A stretch of 64,000 bases of DNA from Lachnospiraceae bacterium UBA1818 (GTDB lineage Bacteria > Bacillota > Clostridia > Lachnospirales > Lachnospiraceae). Below the pieces are notes generated by a model. The model had not been told where the DNA came from. It saw nothing but the letters and a program-made list of their open reading frames with translations, and searched no databases. This document shows positions 50,583-60,300 of the stretch, piece after piece (the first letter of the stretch is position 1; each line of letters starts with the position of its first letter). A program made the translations under genes and the position numbers. The stretch covers positions 1 through 64,000 of the forward strand of contig CAJFQZ010000016.1 of assembly GCA_904419285.1 (NCBI GenBank), in the 5' to 3' direction.

Positions 50583-51503
50583 TCAGTCTACATGAATATC
50601 CAGCAGTGTCAGGATCAGAGCCATGCGCACGTATACGCCGTACTGTACCTGGCGGAAATATGCGGCGCGCGGATCATCGTCGACCTCCACCGCGATCTCA
50701 TTCACTCTCGGGAGCGGATGGAGCACGTACATATCCTCCGGTGCGAGTTTCATCTTCTCTTTGTCCAGGATGTAGAAATCTTTCATGCGCACATAATCTT
50801 CCTCGTTGAAGAAACGCTCCTTCTGTACACGGGTCATGTAAAGGATGTCAAGGCTCGGCAGAGCATCTTCCAGACGAACGACTTCTTCATATGGAATATT
50901 GTTGCGGTCAAGGACTTCATGACGGATATAGTCGGGAAGCCTCAGCTCTTCCGGTGAGATGAGGATGAAGCGGATCCCTTCATATCTCACGAGGGCGTTG
51001 ATCAGAGAGTGGACGGTACGTCCGAACTTCAGGTCACCGCACAGGCCGATCGTCATATTGTTGAGGCGGCCTTTCAGGTTCCGGATCGTGAGCAGGTCAG
51101 TCAGCGTCTGTGTCGGGTGCTGATGTCCGCCGTCTCCTGCGTTGATGACAGGAATGGTGGAGTGCTGGCATGCGACCATAGGCGCGCCCTCCTTCGGATG
51201 TCTCATGGCGCAGATGTCTGCGTAGCAGGAGATCACGCGGATCGTGTCGGCAACGCTCTCTCCCTTGGAAGCGGAGCTGGAGTCTGAGGACGCGAATCCC
51301 ATAACGCTTCCGCCAAGGTTCAGCATTGCCGCTTCATGGCTTAAACGGGTGCGGGTGCTGGGCTCGTAGAAAAGAGTCGCGAGCTTCTTGCCCTCGCATG
51401 CGTGTGCGTATTTTGCCGGGTTTGCCTCGATATCCTGCGCGAGATCCAGCAGATTGTCAAGTTCTTCCACTGAGAAATCCAGCGGACTCATCAAATGTCT
51501 CAT
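50583..51503 (-). CDS. pyrB: Aspartate carbamoyltransferase catalytic subunit
   Basis: 306 residues from the ATG at 51501-51503, preceded on the minus strand by AAGGAGG (51510-51516); the frame continues to 51608 but overlaps the upstream gene and lacks a site. Makes carbamoyl-aspartate. Motifs: [17 protein letters not shown] (carbamoyl phosphate), [27 protein letters not shown], and the aspartate-binding MTRVQKERF. Paired with pyrI. Confidence 0.96.
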   Translation of the reverse strand: MRHLMSPLDFSVEELDNLLDLAQDIEANPAKYAHACEGKKLATLFYEPSTRTRLSHEAAMLNLGGSVMGFASSDSSSASKGESVADTIRVISCYADICAMRHPKEGAPMVACQHSTIPVINAGDGGHQHPTQTLTDLLTIRNLKGRLNNMTIGLCGDLKFGRTVHSLINALVRYEGIRFILISPEELRLPDYIRHEVLDRNNIPYEEVVRLEDALPSLDILYMTRVQKERFFNEEDYVRMKDFYILDKEKMKLAPEDMYVLHPLPRVNEIAVEVDDDPRAAYFRQVQYGVYVRMALILTLLDIHVD

Positions 51504-51541
51504 AAATAACCTCCTTCGTGATATGCAGCTATCACTTAATC

Positions 51542-52078
51542 TTATCTGTATTGAAGCAGCTCTTCGGTCGTTTTCCTCTTCGGAGCGTCGGGATCGATAT
51601 CCGGCCATCCGATGGCGATCAATGCAGCCAGTTCCTGCTCCTCGGGAATATGTAAAAGCTCTGAGATCCCGTCCTCGTCAAAGATCCCCATGATCACGGT
51701 GCCAAGCCCCTTTTCCTTTGCCGCAAGGCAGAAGGTCTGACAGGCGGCTCCTACGTCGAACATCTGCCAGCTGCCGCCCTTTTTGGTAGAGTAAGAGCCG
51801 TCCCGTTCAAAGCCGCTCCTGCCCTTGATAAAGGTGACGGCCATCAGCATGGGTGCCTGACGGATGATCTTTGAATTGTAATCAGGGGTATACTTGTCTG
51901 CGATCTCGTTTAGAAGTGAAGAATCTTCGATCGCGGTGTAACGGGTGATTTGAGTGTTTTTCCAGGAAGGGGAATAAGATGCCATCGAAACAATAGAATC
52001 GATCAGAGAATGATCCACCGGCTCCGGCTTGTATCTGCGGATGCTTCTGCGGGCTTTAATACATTCTGTAACGTTCAT
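51542..52078 (-). CDS. Nitroreductase-family flavoprotein
   Basis: 178 residues. [15 protein letters not shown] at the N-terminus (FMN phosphate-binding arginines), [33 protein letters not shown], and IAIGWPD match the nitroreductase fold, an FMN-dependent NAD(P)H oxidoreductase acting on quinones or nitro compounds in vitro; natural substrate unknown. It lies 38 bases upstream of pyrB on the same strand, with no separate promoter seen for pyrB, so it probably heads the pyrBI transcript. GGAGG is about eight bases before its ATG. Confidence 0.85.
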   Translation of the reverse strand: MNVTECIKARRSIRRYKPEPVDHSLIDSIVSMASYSPSWKNTQITRYTAIEDSSLLNEIADKYTPDYNSKIIRQAPMLMAVTFIKGRSGFERDGSYSTKKGGSWQMFDVGAACQTFCLAAKEKGLGTVIMGIFDEDGISELLHIPEEQELAALIAIGWPDIDPDAPKRKTTEELLQYR

Positions 52079-52102
52079 TTGTGTTCCTCCCTATTTTCTT
52101 TA

Positions 52103-52127
52103 AGCAGGCCTTATTGTAAGACCTGCT
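52103..52127 (-). promoter_or_regulatory. Hairpin in the leader of the nitroreductase-pyrBI unit
   Basis: AGCAGG (52103-52108) pairs with CCTGCT (52122-52127), one mismatch, then CTTA/TAAG, 3-base loop. It lies between the promoter (52141-52169) and the start codon. No U-run, so an operator or mRNA-stability element is likelier than an attenuator. Confidence 0.45.
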
Positions 52128-52140
52128 CAAGTTCTACTTC

Positions 52141-52169
52141 ATCATATACTAAAACGCCCTGATTTTCAA
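52141..52169 (-). promoter_or_regulatory. Promoter of nitroreductase-pyrB-pyrI
   Basis: Minus strand TTGAAA (52164-52169), 17 bases, TATGAT (52141-52146). The -35 lies in a small inverted repeat TTTTCA-AC-TGAAAA (52163-52176). Confidence 0.7.
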
Positions 52170-52177
52170 CTGAAAAT

Positions 52178-52558
52178 TTACCGTATTATCTTTTCGAACA
52201 GAAGTCCCGCCCCGAACCACAGGGGAGCATAGTCCAGACGGACCAGGCCTTTGATGTTGTATTTTGCCCTGCTGTAGTCCCAGGGACATGCGCCGTGGCG
52301 TTTCAGGAGACTCCCGCTCACAAATTCCCCTGCAAAGATGCAGCAGGTGTAGACAGAACCCCGCAGGAGAAGGTTTTTCCCTTTCATGAGGCGGCACAGC
52401 GGCCTGAGAAAGCATGCCATTCCGTAGATGGGAAACATCCAGATAGATGTCCGGGCAGTGAGACGGTGTTCGTGGTCTTTCAGGGAGCCAAGTCCGGTAA
52501 AAATGATTTCCATGCACCAGCCGAGGGTGCCGCATAGTATAAATTTATTCTTCATCAT
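52178..52558 (-). CDS. Small CmpB-like membrane protein (putative ABC transporter type IV family)
   Basis: 126 residues with about three or four hydrophobic segments (residues 5-22, 38-55, 63-80, 107-122). GWCMEIIFTGL, SIWMFPIYGMACFL and the loop CPWDYSRAKYNIKGLVRLDYAPLWFGAGL are the conserved parts of the CmpB-type family (PF06541). Despite the family name, a transport role is unproven. The start could be either of two adjacent ATG codons (52558 or 52555 end); no clear ribosome-binding site is seen. Confidence 0.75.
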   Translation of the reverse strand: MMKNKFILCGTLGWCMEIIFTGLGSLKDHEHRLTARTSIWMFPIYGMACFLRPLCRLMKGKNLLLRGSVYTCCIFAGEFVSGSLLKRHGACPWDYSRAKYNIKGLVRLDYAPLWFGAGLLFEKIIR

Positions 52559-52587
52559 AATGAAAAGTATGTATTCAGGGTGTAGAT

Positions 52588-52616
52588 TTTATACAGGAAA
52601 TATATTATACTGTCAG
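52588..52616 (-). promoter_or_regulatory. Promoter of the CmpB-like gene
   Basis: Minus strand CTGACA (52611-52616), 17 bases, TATAAA (52588-52593). A plus-strand TATACT (52606-52611) for pheA overlaps the -35, another face-to-face promoter pair; its own -35 is poor. Confidence 0.55.
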
Positions 52617-52670
52617 ATGGCGGCGCGCCTGGTGAAGTGAGGCGTAGACGCCGGCGAAAGGAGAAAGACA

Positions 52671-53801
52671 ATGGCATCATTGGAAGAACTGAGAGCGGAG
52701 CTGGACACGATCGATGACCAGCTTGTGAGATTATATGAGAAAAGAATGGAAGTCTGCGAGGCGGTAGGAGAATATAAGGTCCATACCGGGCGCAAGGTCT
52801 ACGACAGGCAGCGGGAGAACGAGAAGCTGACAGACGTGGCTTCCAAAGTGGAAGGAGAGTTTAACAAGAAGGGGGTACGGGAACTTTACCGGCAGCTCAT
52901 GTCCATGAGCAGGAAGCTGCAGTACAGGCAGCTTGTAGAGGCGGGAGCCCTGGGAAGGCTGCCCTTTATCCAGGTAGATTCACTGGATGCGGAGAATGCG
53001 AGGGTAGTCTATCAGGGGACCGAAGGAGCCTACAGCCAGGCGGCTATGGAGCAGTATTTTGGCAAGAACGTGAACAGCTTCCATGTCCGGACATTCCGGG
53101 AAGCCATGGAGGCGATCGAGGAGGGATCCGCGGATTATGCGGTCCTGCCCATCGAGAATTCCTCGGCAGGTCCGGTCAATGAGATGTATGACCTTCTGGA
53201 TGAATTTGAAAACTATATTGTGGCGGAGACTATACTTCCGGTCGTGCATACACTTGCAGGCCTTCCGGGGACGTCAATTTCCGATATCCGCACGGTCTAC
53301 TCTAAGACGGAGGCCCTGATGCAGACAAGGCGCTTCCTGGACGACCATTCGGACTGGCAGAAGATCAGCGTGGTGAATACGGCGATCGCTGCGAAGAAAG
53401 TGCTGCAGGATCAGGACAGGACCCAGGCGGCAGTGTGCAGCGCTTATGCTGCGAAGATACACGGATTATCTGTCCTTGTAGATAAGATCAATGACGAGCC
53501 GGATAACTGTACAAGATTTATCGTCGTCACAAACCAGAAGATCTTCCTGAAGAATGCGTCCAAGATCAGCATCCGTTTCGAGGTGCCGCACACCAGCGGT
53601 TCCCTCTACAATATCCTGTCGCATTTTATCTATAACGATCTGAACATGAGCAAGATTGAATCCCGCCCCGTGGAGGGAAAGAACTGGGAGTACTGCTTCT
53701 TCGTCGATTTTGACGGCAATATGGAGGATCCGGCAGTGAAAAATGCGATCCGCGGACTCCGCGAAGAGGCAAGAAACCTGAAGATACTGGGAAACTATTA
53801 A
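52671..53801 (+). CDS. pheA: Bifunctional chorismate mutase/prephenate dehydratase
   Basis: 376 residues. AroQ chorismate mutase (1-90: LEELRAELDTIDDQLVRLYEKRMEV), then prephenate dehydratase (about 110-290: VVYQGTEGAYSQAA, the catalytic NCTRFIVV), then an ACT domain with GSLYNILSHF and the phenylalanine-binding ESRPVEGKNWEY. It takes chorismate to phenylpyruvate and is feedback-inhibited by phenylalanine through the ACT domain. AAAGGAG precedes the ATG. Confidence 0.95.
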   Translation: MASLEELRAELDTIDDQLVRLYEKRMEVCEAVGEYKVHTGRKVYDRQRENEKLTDVASKVEGEFNKKGVRELYRQLMSMSRKLQYRQLVEAGALGRLPFIQVDSLDAENARVVYQGTEGAYSQAAMEQYFGKNVNSFHVRTFREAMEAIEEGSADYAVLPIENSSAGPVNEMYDLLDEFENYIVAETILPVVHTLAGLPGTSISDIRTVYSKTEALMQTRRFLDDHSDWQKISVVNTAIAAKKVLQDQDRTQAAVCSAYAAKIHGLSVLVDKINDEPDNCTRFIVVTNQKIFLKNASKISIRFEVPHTSGSLYNILSHFIYNDLNMSKIESRPVEGKNWEYCFFVDFDGNMEDPAVKNAIRGLREEARNLKILGNY

Positions 53802-53817
53802 GAAAAGAGGAGATACA

Positions 53818-55110
53818 ATGCGGACAAATGAACTGATGTTATATAAAAATATGGAACACGGAGAGATTCTCCGGGATATGACCTTTCTGATCGAAAATCA
53901 GGAGAGCGAATATTACAATAAAGAGGATTTAAGGAGCCTGCTCTTTGAGTGCGTGAACAGACTGCTGGAGCTTTCTGTGAGTCATGGATTTGAGGGAAAC
54001 CTGTGGCATACATATCTTACCTTCCTTCTCGTGAACGACGAGAACGCGTACAGTACGTCCTGCGAGATCGTGGGCGAGGTGGACGGAAGCATCAACCAGA
54101 TCACGCTCCATGACTTCGCCATCTTCAAGGAACTGTTCGACTATGACTTTACAGAACTGGAGAAGCGTCTGGAGGCGGAGTGCATCCAGGTGCTCATGGA
54201 TTATAAAAATGTGACCGGAGGCGGCAAAGTCTTCAACAGACGGGTGAAGGACCGGATCTGTGACCTGAGCAGAAAACTTGGCTCGGCAGCGGACGCGGCA
54301 GAGTTCAAGAAGGCGATGACACAGTTCTACAGAGAATTCGGCGTCGGCAAGCTGGGACTCCACAAGGCGTTCCGCGTGGAGCATCCGGAACAGGGCGATG
54401 TGGAGATCGTCCCCATCACCAATATCGCCCATGTACATCTGGACGACCTGGTAGGGTACGAGATCGCAAAGAAGAAACTGATCGATAATACAAAGGCTTT
54501 CGTGGAGGGAAAGAAGGCGAACAACTGTCTGCTGTACGGCGACGCGGGCACAGGAAAATCATCCTCCATCAAGGCGATACTGAATCAGTACTATGATCAG
54601 GGCCTCCGTATGATCGAGGTATACAAGCATCAGTTCCAGGATCTGAACGATGTGATCGCGCAGATCAAGAACCGCAATTATAAGTTCATCATCTATATGG
54701 ATGATCTCTCCTTCGAGGAGTTTGAGATCGAATACAAGTATCTGAAGGCAGTCATCGAGGGAGGGCTTGAGAAGAAGCCTAAGAACGTGCTCATCTATGC
54801 CACATCGAACCGCCGCCATCTGATCCGGGAGACCTTCCGGGATAAGGCGGACCGGGACGAAGATCTGCACACCAACGACACAGTTCAGGAGAAGCTCTCC
54901 CTTGTCGCCAGGTTCGGCGTCACCATCTATTTCGGCTCTCCGAACAAGAAGGAGTTCCAGGAGATCGTCAGGTCACTGGCAGAAAAGAACGGTATAAATA
55001 TGCCTGAGGAACAGCTCCTGCTGGAGGCCAACAAGTGGGAACTCTCCCACGGCGGGCTCTCAGGAAGAACGGCGCAGCAGTTCATTGATTATCTGGCAGG
55101 CCAGGAATAG
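53818..55110 (+). CDS. DUF815-type AAA+ ATPase
   Basis: 430 residues. The N-terminal 200 residues are helical with no recognised domain. The AAA+ core follows: Walker A GDAGTGKSSS (about 241), Walker B FIIYMDDLSFEEFE, sensor 1 YATSNRRHLI, arginine-rich RETFRDKADRDED and sensor-2 region LSGRTAQQF. FGVTIYFGSPNKKEF is characteristic of DUF815. Function unknown; related proteins resemble DnaA/IstB-like loaders. It follows pheA by 16 bases, probably by operon chance, and ends at a bidirectional terminator. Confidence 0.88.
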   Translation: MRTNELMLYKNMEHGEILRDMTFLIENQESEYYNKEDLRSLLFECVNRLLELSVSHGFEGNLWHTYLTFLLVNDENAYSTSCEIVGEVDGSINQITLHDFAIFKELFDYDFTELEKRLEAECIQVLMDYKNVTGGGKVFNRRVKDRICDLSRKLGSAADAAEFKKAMTQFYREFGVGKLGLHKAFRVEHPEQGDVEIVPITNIAHVHLDDLVGYEIAKKKLIDNTKAFVEGKKANNCLLYGDAGTGKSSSIKAILNQYYDQGLRMIEVYKHQFQDLNDVIAQIKNRNYKFIIYMDDLSFEEFEIEYKYLKAVIEGGLEKKPKNVLIYATSNRRHLIRETFRDKADRDEDLHTNDTVQEKLSLVARFGVTIYFGSPNKKEFQEIVRSLAEKNGINMPEEQLLLEANKWELSHGGLSGRTAQQFIDYLAGQE

Positions 55111-55151
55111 AGAGCCGGCGATGTGCCGGACGGACTGAAGCAGAAAAGAAT

Positions 55152-55204
55152 AAAAAAGCGCGAGGCATGTGATCTGTATCAGGGATCACATGTCCCGCGC
55201 TTTT
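55152..55204. terminator. Bidirectional terminator between the DUF815 gene and rqcH
   Basis: About 21 bp, AAAAGCGCG...CATGTGATC (55154-55174) with its complement ending at 55204, one mismatch and one wobble. T-runs follow on both strands (TTTTG on plus, TTTTTTATT on minus). The 152-base gap also carries no gene. Confidence 0.88.
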
Positions 55205-55262
55205 GTCATACGGTACGTATTTTCCTATGCGAAAGGCCTTTTTCATAAGGATATGTTTTCTC

Positions 55263-57008
55263 TTATGATTCATCCGTCACTTCCCGGATTTCGCTGATAT
55301 CGCTGTCGATGACCAGAGAGTAGTTCGTGTAATACACGACAAAGCCAGGCTTTGCGCCTTTCGGCTTCTTCACATGTTTCTTTTCTACATAGTCGATCTC
55401 CACCTTTTCCCCGCCCCGCATGCTGGAATAATATGCGGCGAGCCGGCCCGCTTCCTCGAAGGTGGAGTCCGGAAGCTCGTCGCCGCCGGTCTTCACGATC
55501 ACATGGGAGCCGGGTGCCTGCTTGACGTGGAACCACCAGTCGTTCCCGGAGGCAAAGCTGAATGTGAGTTCGTCGTTCTGAAGATTGTTCTTTCCCACAT
55601 ACATATGATAGCCGTCGCTTGAAATGTAGTGAAGCGGCGTGTTTTTGATCTTCGGCTTTTTGCGGGTGAATCTTCGCTTGATATATCCTGCGCCTGCCAG
55701 TTCCTCCTTGATCCCGGTCAGGTCATCTTCCGTCATGGCGATATCAAGCGCAGTCTGGACGGATTCCAGGTAGGAGATCTCGTCCTTTGTCTCCCGGGAG
55801 AGCTCTGAGAGCGCCTCAAAGGTGCGCTTCTGCTTGTTGTATTTTGCAAAATACCGCTGGGCGTTCTCCTGGGGCGTCTTCGTCGGATCAAGAGGAATGG
55901 AGACCATCTCATTGTTGTAGTAGTTCAGGGCCTCCAGTTTCTTTGCTCCCTCGGAGAGATTATAGCCGTAAGTGTTGATCAGCTCTCCGTAGACCTTGAA
56001 CTTGTCCCGGTTCTCTGTATCCTTGAGCTGTCGGATCTGGAGATCGTACTTCTTCCGGTTGCGCTCCAGAGCACTCTGGACGATATGGCGCAGATCCGCG
56101 GATTTCTGCCGGATGCGTGTGATCCGGCTGCGGGTGGAATAATAGGTCTCCAGCACCTCTGAGACAGAGCTGAATCCTTTCCTCGTATAGCGGGAGAAGT
56201 GAGTCAGCGGAAGAGAGGAGAATTCCTTCGGTTCCTGCCCGTCATAGTAGATGGCGGGGGAGAAGTGACCTTCCTTCACTGCCGACAGGTAGATCCCGAA
56301 CTGGGTGTAAAGGTGCAGCAGGATATCCGCAGAGTATTCCTTTGCCGGGACAGAAGAATCTGCGCCTGCGAGAGAACAGATCTCCTCCGCCGTCACAGGG
56401 CTGATCCCGGTAAAACTGGTGTAGAGCGCTTTGGCAAGGGGCATGGGCTTCTCTGTGACAAGAGAGGCAAATTCTTCCCCGGATACGGTTAACGGGTCCG
56501 CTTTGTGCATGGTGTCCGGGATGAAATACTCCCTTCCGGGGAGGACTTCCCGCACGGAACTCATCTGGGCGGATACATGCTTGATGCTGTCGATGATTCG
56601 GCCATCCTCTGTACAGAAGATGATGTTGCTGTGCTTCCCCATGATCTCCACGATCAGGTCCTTCCGGCAGAGATCTCCCAGCTCATCCAGATGCTCGATC
56701 GTAAAGTGGATGATCCGCTCGAGTTTCGGCTGCCAGACGTCCACGATCCGCCCGCCGCTGATGTGTTTTCTCAACAGCATGCAGAAGTTGGGCGCCGTGA
56801 TGGGGCTGGGTTTGTTCCTGTCAGTGAGATAGATTAGGGGGAGAGACGCGTCCGCTGAGATGGAGAGCCGCTTCTGTCCGTCAGGGGTCTTCACCGTGAG
56901 GAGCAGCTCGTCTGCCTCGGGCTGTGCAATCTTGGAGATACGCCCGTCTTTTAACTGTTCTTTTAACTCGTGGACAAGGTTCGCCACGACGATTCCGTCA
57001 AATGCCAT
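55263..57008 (-). CDS. rqcH: Ribosome-associated quality control protein RqcH (NFACT family)
   Basis: 581 residues. RqcH binds stalled 50S-peptidyl-tRNA and adds alanine tails. Parts: N-terminal NFACT-N (MAFDGIVVANLVHELKEQL, GRISKIAQPEADELLL, NFCMLLRKHI), helix-hairpin-helix, a coiled coil around 290-430, and the C-terminal NFACT-R domain (YVGKNNLQNDELTF, DWWFHVKQAPGSHVIV). Often misnamed fibronectin-binding protein. GAGGA is about nine bases before the ATG. The promoter region is duplicated and split by a small repeat element (57042-57188). Confidence 0.93.
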   Translation of the reverse strand: MAFDGIVVANLVHELKEQLKDGRISKIAQPEADELLLTVKTPDGQKRLSISADASLPLIYLTDRNKPSPITAPNFCMLLRKHISGGRIVDVWQPKLERIIHFTIEHLDELGDLCRKDLIVEIMGKHSNIIFCTEDGRIIDSIKHVSAQMSSVREVLPGREYFIPDTMHKADPLTVSGEEFASLVTEKPMPLAKALYTSFTGISPVTAEEICSLAGADSSVPAKEYSADILLHLYTQFGIYLSAVKEGHFSPAIYYDGQEPKEFSSLPLTHFSRYTRKGFSSVSEVLETYYSTRSRITRIRQKSADLRHIVQSALERNRKKYDLQIRQLKDTENRDKFKVYGELINTYGYNLSEGAKKLEALNYYNNEMVSIPLDPTKTPQENAQRYFAKYNKQKRTFEALSELSRETKDEISYLESVQTALDIAMTEDDLTGIKEELAGAGYIKRRFTRKKPKIKNTPLHYISSDGYHMYVGKNNLQNDELTFSFASGNDWWFHVKQAPGSHVIVKTGGDELPDSTFEEAGRLAAYYSSMRGGEKVEIDYVEKKHVKKPKGAKPGFVVYYTNYSLVIDSDISEIREVTDES

Positions 57009-57041
57009 AGATAAAATCCTCGTTTCATATCAGAGATAATT

Positions 57042-57188
57042 CGTGCAATCATTATACTACGTGCGCAGGAAAGGAAGCGCCGCGCATGCGGCATTTACTT
57101 TCCAAGCCGTAGCTTCCGGTATAATCCCCGCGCAGCGGGGCGAAGCGGAGAAGCCGCTTCGGATTGCACGAACGTGCAATCATTATAC
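57042..57188. repeat. Small multi-hairpin element between two copies of the rqcH -10 region
   Basis: CGTGCAATCATTATAC occurs at 57042-57057 and 57173-57188 (131 bases apart); the inverse GATTGCACG is at 57162-57170, so the insert has inverted ends. Inside are GGAAAG/CTTTCC (57068-57073, 57098-57103) around GCCGC/GCGGC, CCCCGC/GCGGGG (57126-57140) and CGAAGCGG/CCGCTTCG (57141-57161). Both direct-repeat copies include a minus-strand TATAAT usable for rqcH. It is non-coding, and the layout is MITE-like. The rest of the 57009-57342 gap holds the ribosome-binding region of the surface protein gene and no other clear signal. Confidence 0.6.
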
Positions 57189-57342
57189 CACGGTTTATCC
57201 CCCGAAAAAAGTCCTCATTACGGTTTCGATTTTTAATTCCGCTATAGTTTTGCATAGTAACTGCTGTCAGGGGCTCGGAGCGGCAAGATAAGCAAGGACC
57301 GGTCTGAGTCCCGTATTATTTTTTAAACAGGGAGAAACAGAG

Positions 57343-60300
57343 ATGAAAAGAAAAGAATTGTACCGCAGATGTCTTGCCGCGGTCCTGGGAACAGCTGTCG
57401 CAGCCGGCGCTTTTGCGTCCCCGGTCCGTGCGGCGGGGCTGCAGGCGGCTCCGGCGGCGGAAACAGCGCCGGGCACCCCGCTGATGCTCACGGAGCTCGT
57501 GCCGGATACGGATAACGAGAACGGAGCGGATGCATACGAATATTTTGAGATCACCAATGTAAGCGACCGGGCGGTAAGCCTGGATCAGTACCAGATCATT
57601 TATAATGTGACGGATCTATGGGAGCCGGACCAGGATGGGATCGTTATCGAGCCCGGGCAGTCCCTTCTGCTCTGGATCATTAACGATGGAAACCGGGAAC
57701 TGACGGCGGATGATTTTAACAGGTATTATACGGAGAAGACCGGCGCAGAGCAGAGTTTTGAGATCGGTAAGGATCTTGCTACAGTGCACAGTGACGGAAT
57801 GCATAACAGCAAGGAGCGCCAGATGTCTATATGTACAAACACGGGCATCGAATTAAACCGGGTGCGGTACAATGATGGGGATATAAAAGAAGTAAAGGCA
57901 AACAAAGGTATCACATTTGCCTATAATCCGGCTGATGTGGAAATGGTGCGCATTGCCTATGACAGCGCTCTGACGCCGGGCAGCATGACGGAAGAGCAAA
58001 AGCCTGAGGGAGTCTATGCGTTCGCCCAGAGCAGCATTGACCCGGAGCTTTCCTTCGCGGAGGTTCAGCATAAAGGCGAGGCGTGGACGCTGGAGATTAT
58101 TCCCAACAGCGCGAATACAGTGACAGACGCAAAAATATATCTCAAGCCCGACAAAGCAGAGGAATACGCGGTTTATGACCTGAAATACAGCGGGGATAAG
58201 CTTGTATTCGAACTTCCGTACGACCAGACAGGCGACTGGACGGGCTTTACATTTTATGCGGAACTGACAGACGGGATCTCTGTGGCTGCCACACAGGAGA
58301 GCGCTGTCGCAATTGAGAGGACAGATGTGGACAAGAGCAGCCTTCCGGCTGTGCTTATCACGGAAATCATGCCGGATTCCTCCAATGTGGACGGATCCGA
58401 CGGTTATGAATTTATTGAGCTGTATAACAACTCTGACCAGAGGATCAACCTGAAAGACTACAAGATCTACTATAATTACCCGGACCAGGGAAACGCAAGC
58501 GACGTCCTGTGGGGAAGCATTGACGACGATATCTGGGTGGAATCCAAGGCTGCGGCCGTATTCTGGATCAAAAACGGCCCGAATGACAGCTATACAGCGG
58601 AACAGTTCAATGAGAAGTTCGGGACATCCCTTGTGATGGGAGAGAATCTGTTCGAGATCCATTCCGGAGGAATGGCAAACGGAAGCCCCAGGGCGCTCCG
58701 CGTGACGACAAGTGTGGGGGATGAAGTTGATTTCGTCTCCTACAATATGGAAGCCGGCGTGGACGACACCTATGCGGACAAATCCATCAAATACATGTTC
58801 AGCAGCAGTACAATGACGAGCGCTATCGCCGACAATCAGGCGGATCCGGATCCGGGTGCTGTGAAGGAAGAGGACCGCCCGGAGGGAGCGGAACTGACCG
58901 TGCCGCAGACCGCGCCGTCAGTGACAGACCAGACGCCCGCGCAGTTTGAAAATGAGAACGGGCTGGCGTTCCGTGTGAATGCCGTGGCCGACGGGACGTC
59001 GATCAAGACCGTCAAGCTGGCATTCAAAGACAATACTTCGGAAGAATACGAGATCTATAACCTGACAAGAGGTACAGAAGAAGATACGTTTGAGAAAGTG
59101 ATCGCTGCCATTGACCTGACCGGAAAGAAAAGCTATGAGTATTACTTTGAGGTCAGCGACGGCTTCCAGACTGTCCGCACAGAGACAGGGACTACGGTTT
59201 CTGTCAGCGGAGAACAGGAAGAAATCCGGCTGAATGTGGCGGACGGCGACATCCTCGCAGGACAGCAGGATCTTATTGTCACAGGTGAGAGTGTGACTCT
59301 GGACGGAACGGCCCTGGAAGGCGGAGTCCCGTCTGTCGAGAAAAGCGCGAAGATTGTTTTTGACGTGAGCCAGACAGATGTATTCTTTAAGAATGCGGTG
59401 GCGATCGGAGACCATGTGCTCGGTATTTTTGACGACGGTACATATGAGAACTGGGCGACAGTGAGCTATGACGTGGATCCGTCCTGGTTTACAAAGGGCG
59501 AGACGATCCAGATCGATATCCATGCGGGCAACAAGGCCAACGCGCTGGAGCACAATGAGGAGAATAACGACGATTTTGTCGTGAAGAACATCCGCCTGAT
59601 CATGCCTGACGGCACGACGCTGCGCGCGGACGGGTATGAAGATCCGGAAGAGGTCATCAATATGGGAGATTCCAGTGGAAAGACAGAGATCTTAAAGGCC
59701 GTGTTCACACCGCGGGAGGAGACTTTCAGCAGCATCCGTTTTACGATCGACACGGCGGCATATGCAGACGGAAGCCATACGCTGACGGTCCTGAAAGGGC
59801 AGGATGAAAAGACTGTGTCCTTCCGTATTGACAATACGGCGCCGGAGATCACGACAAATATGATGGAGCAGGAGTACCACGGGACATTTACGATTGAAGC
59901 GGAAGCTTCGGATGCCGTGGCAGGGCTTCAGAGCCTTACGGCGCAGCTCGACGGCGGGTACATCGAACTCCCGTATGAGGCGCGCAGCCTGGAGATGGAG
60001 GCGGGCGGACATGAGCTTGTCCTGACCGCGAGAGACACAAAAGGAAATACAAGTACAAAAACGGTCGTGTTTACTACGCCGGCAGAGGACGCTGAGATTG
60101 GAATGGACATCACTCCGGAGCCCGGAAGCACGGTGGAAGAGGATCCGGTCTTCTCCGTCCGGGTCACAGACCCCACTTCCGATACCATGGATGTGGCTTT
60201 TAAATACGGAGAGCGCTATGTGCTGGGAGACAGCAATATTGCCGTGAGCAGCGGGATCAGCAGCCAGGCCGGATCAAACCAGAACGTGTTTGACGGCACG

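Noticed and set aside
52559-52670. T-box or aromatic leader peptide before pheA
   Set aside because: No T-box core, no phenylalanine-rich short ORF and no terminator pair in this 112-base gap.
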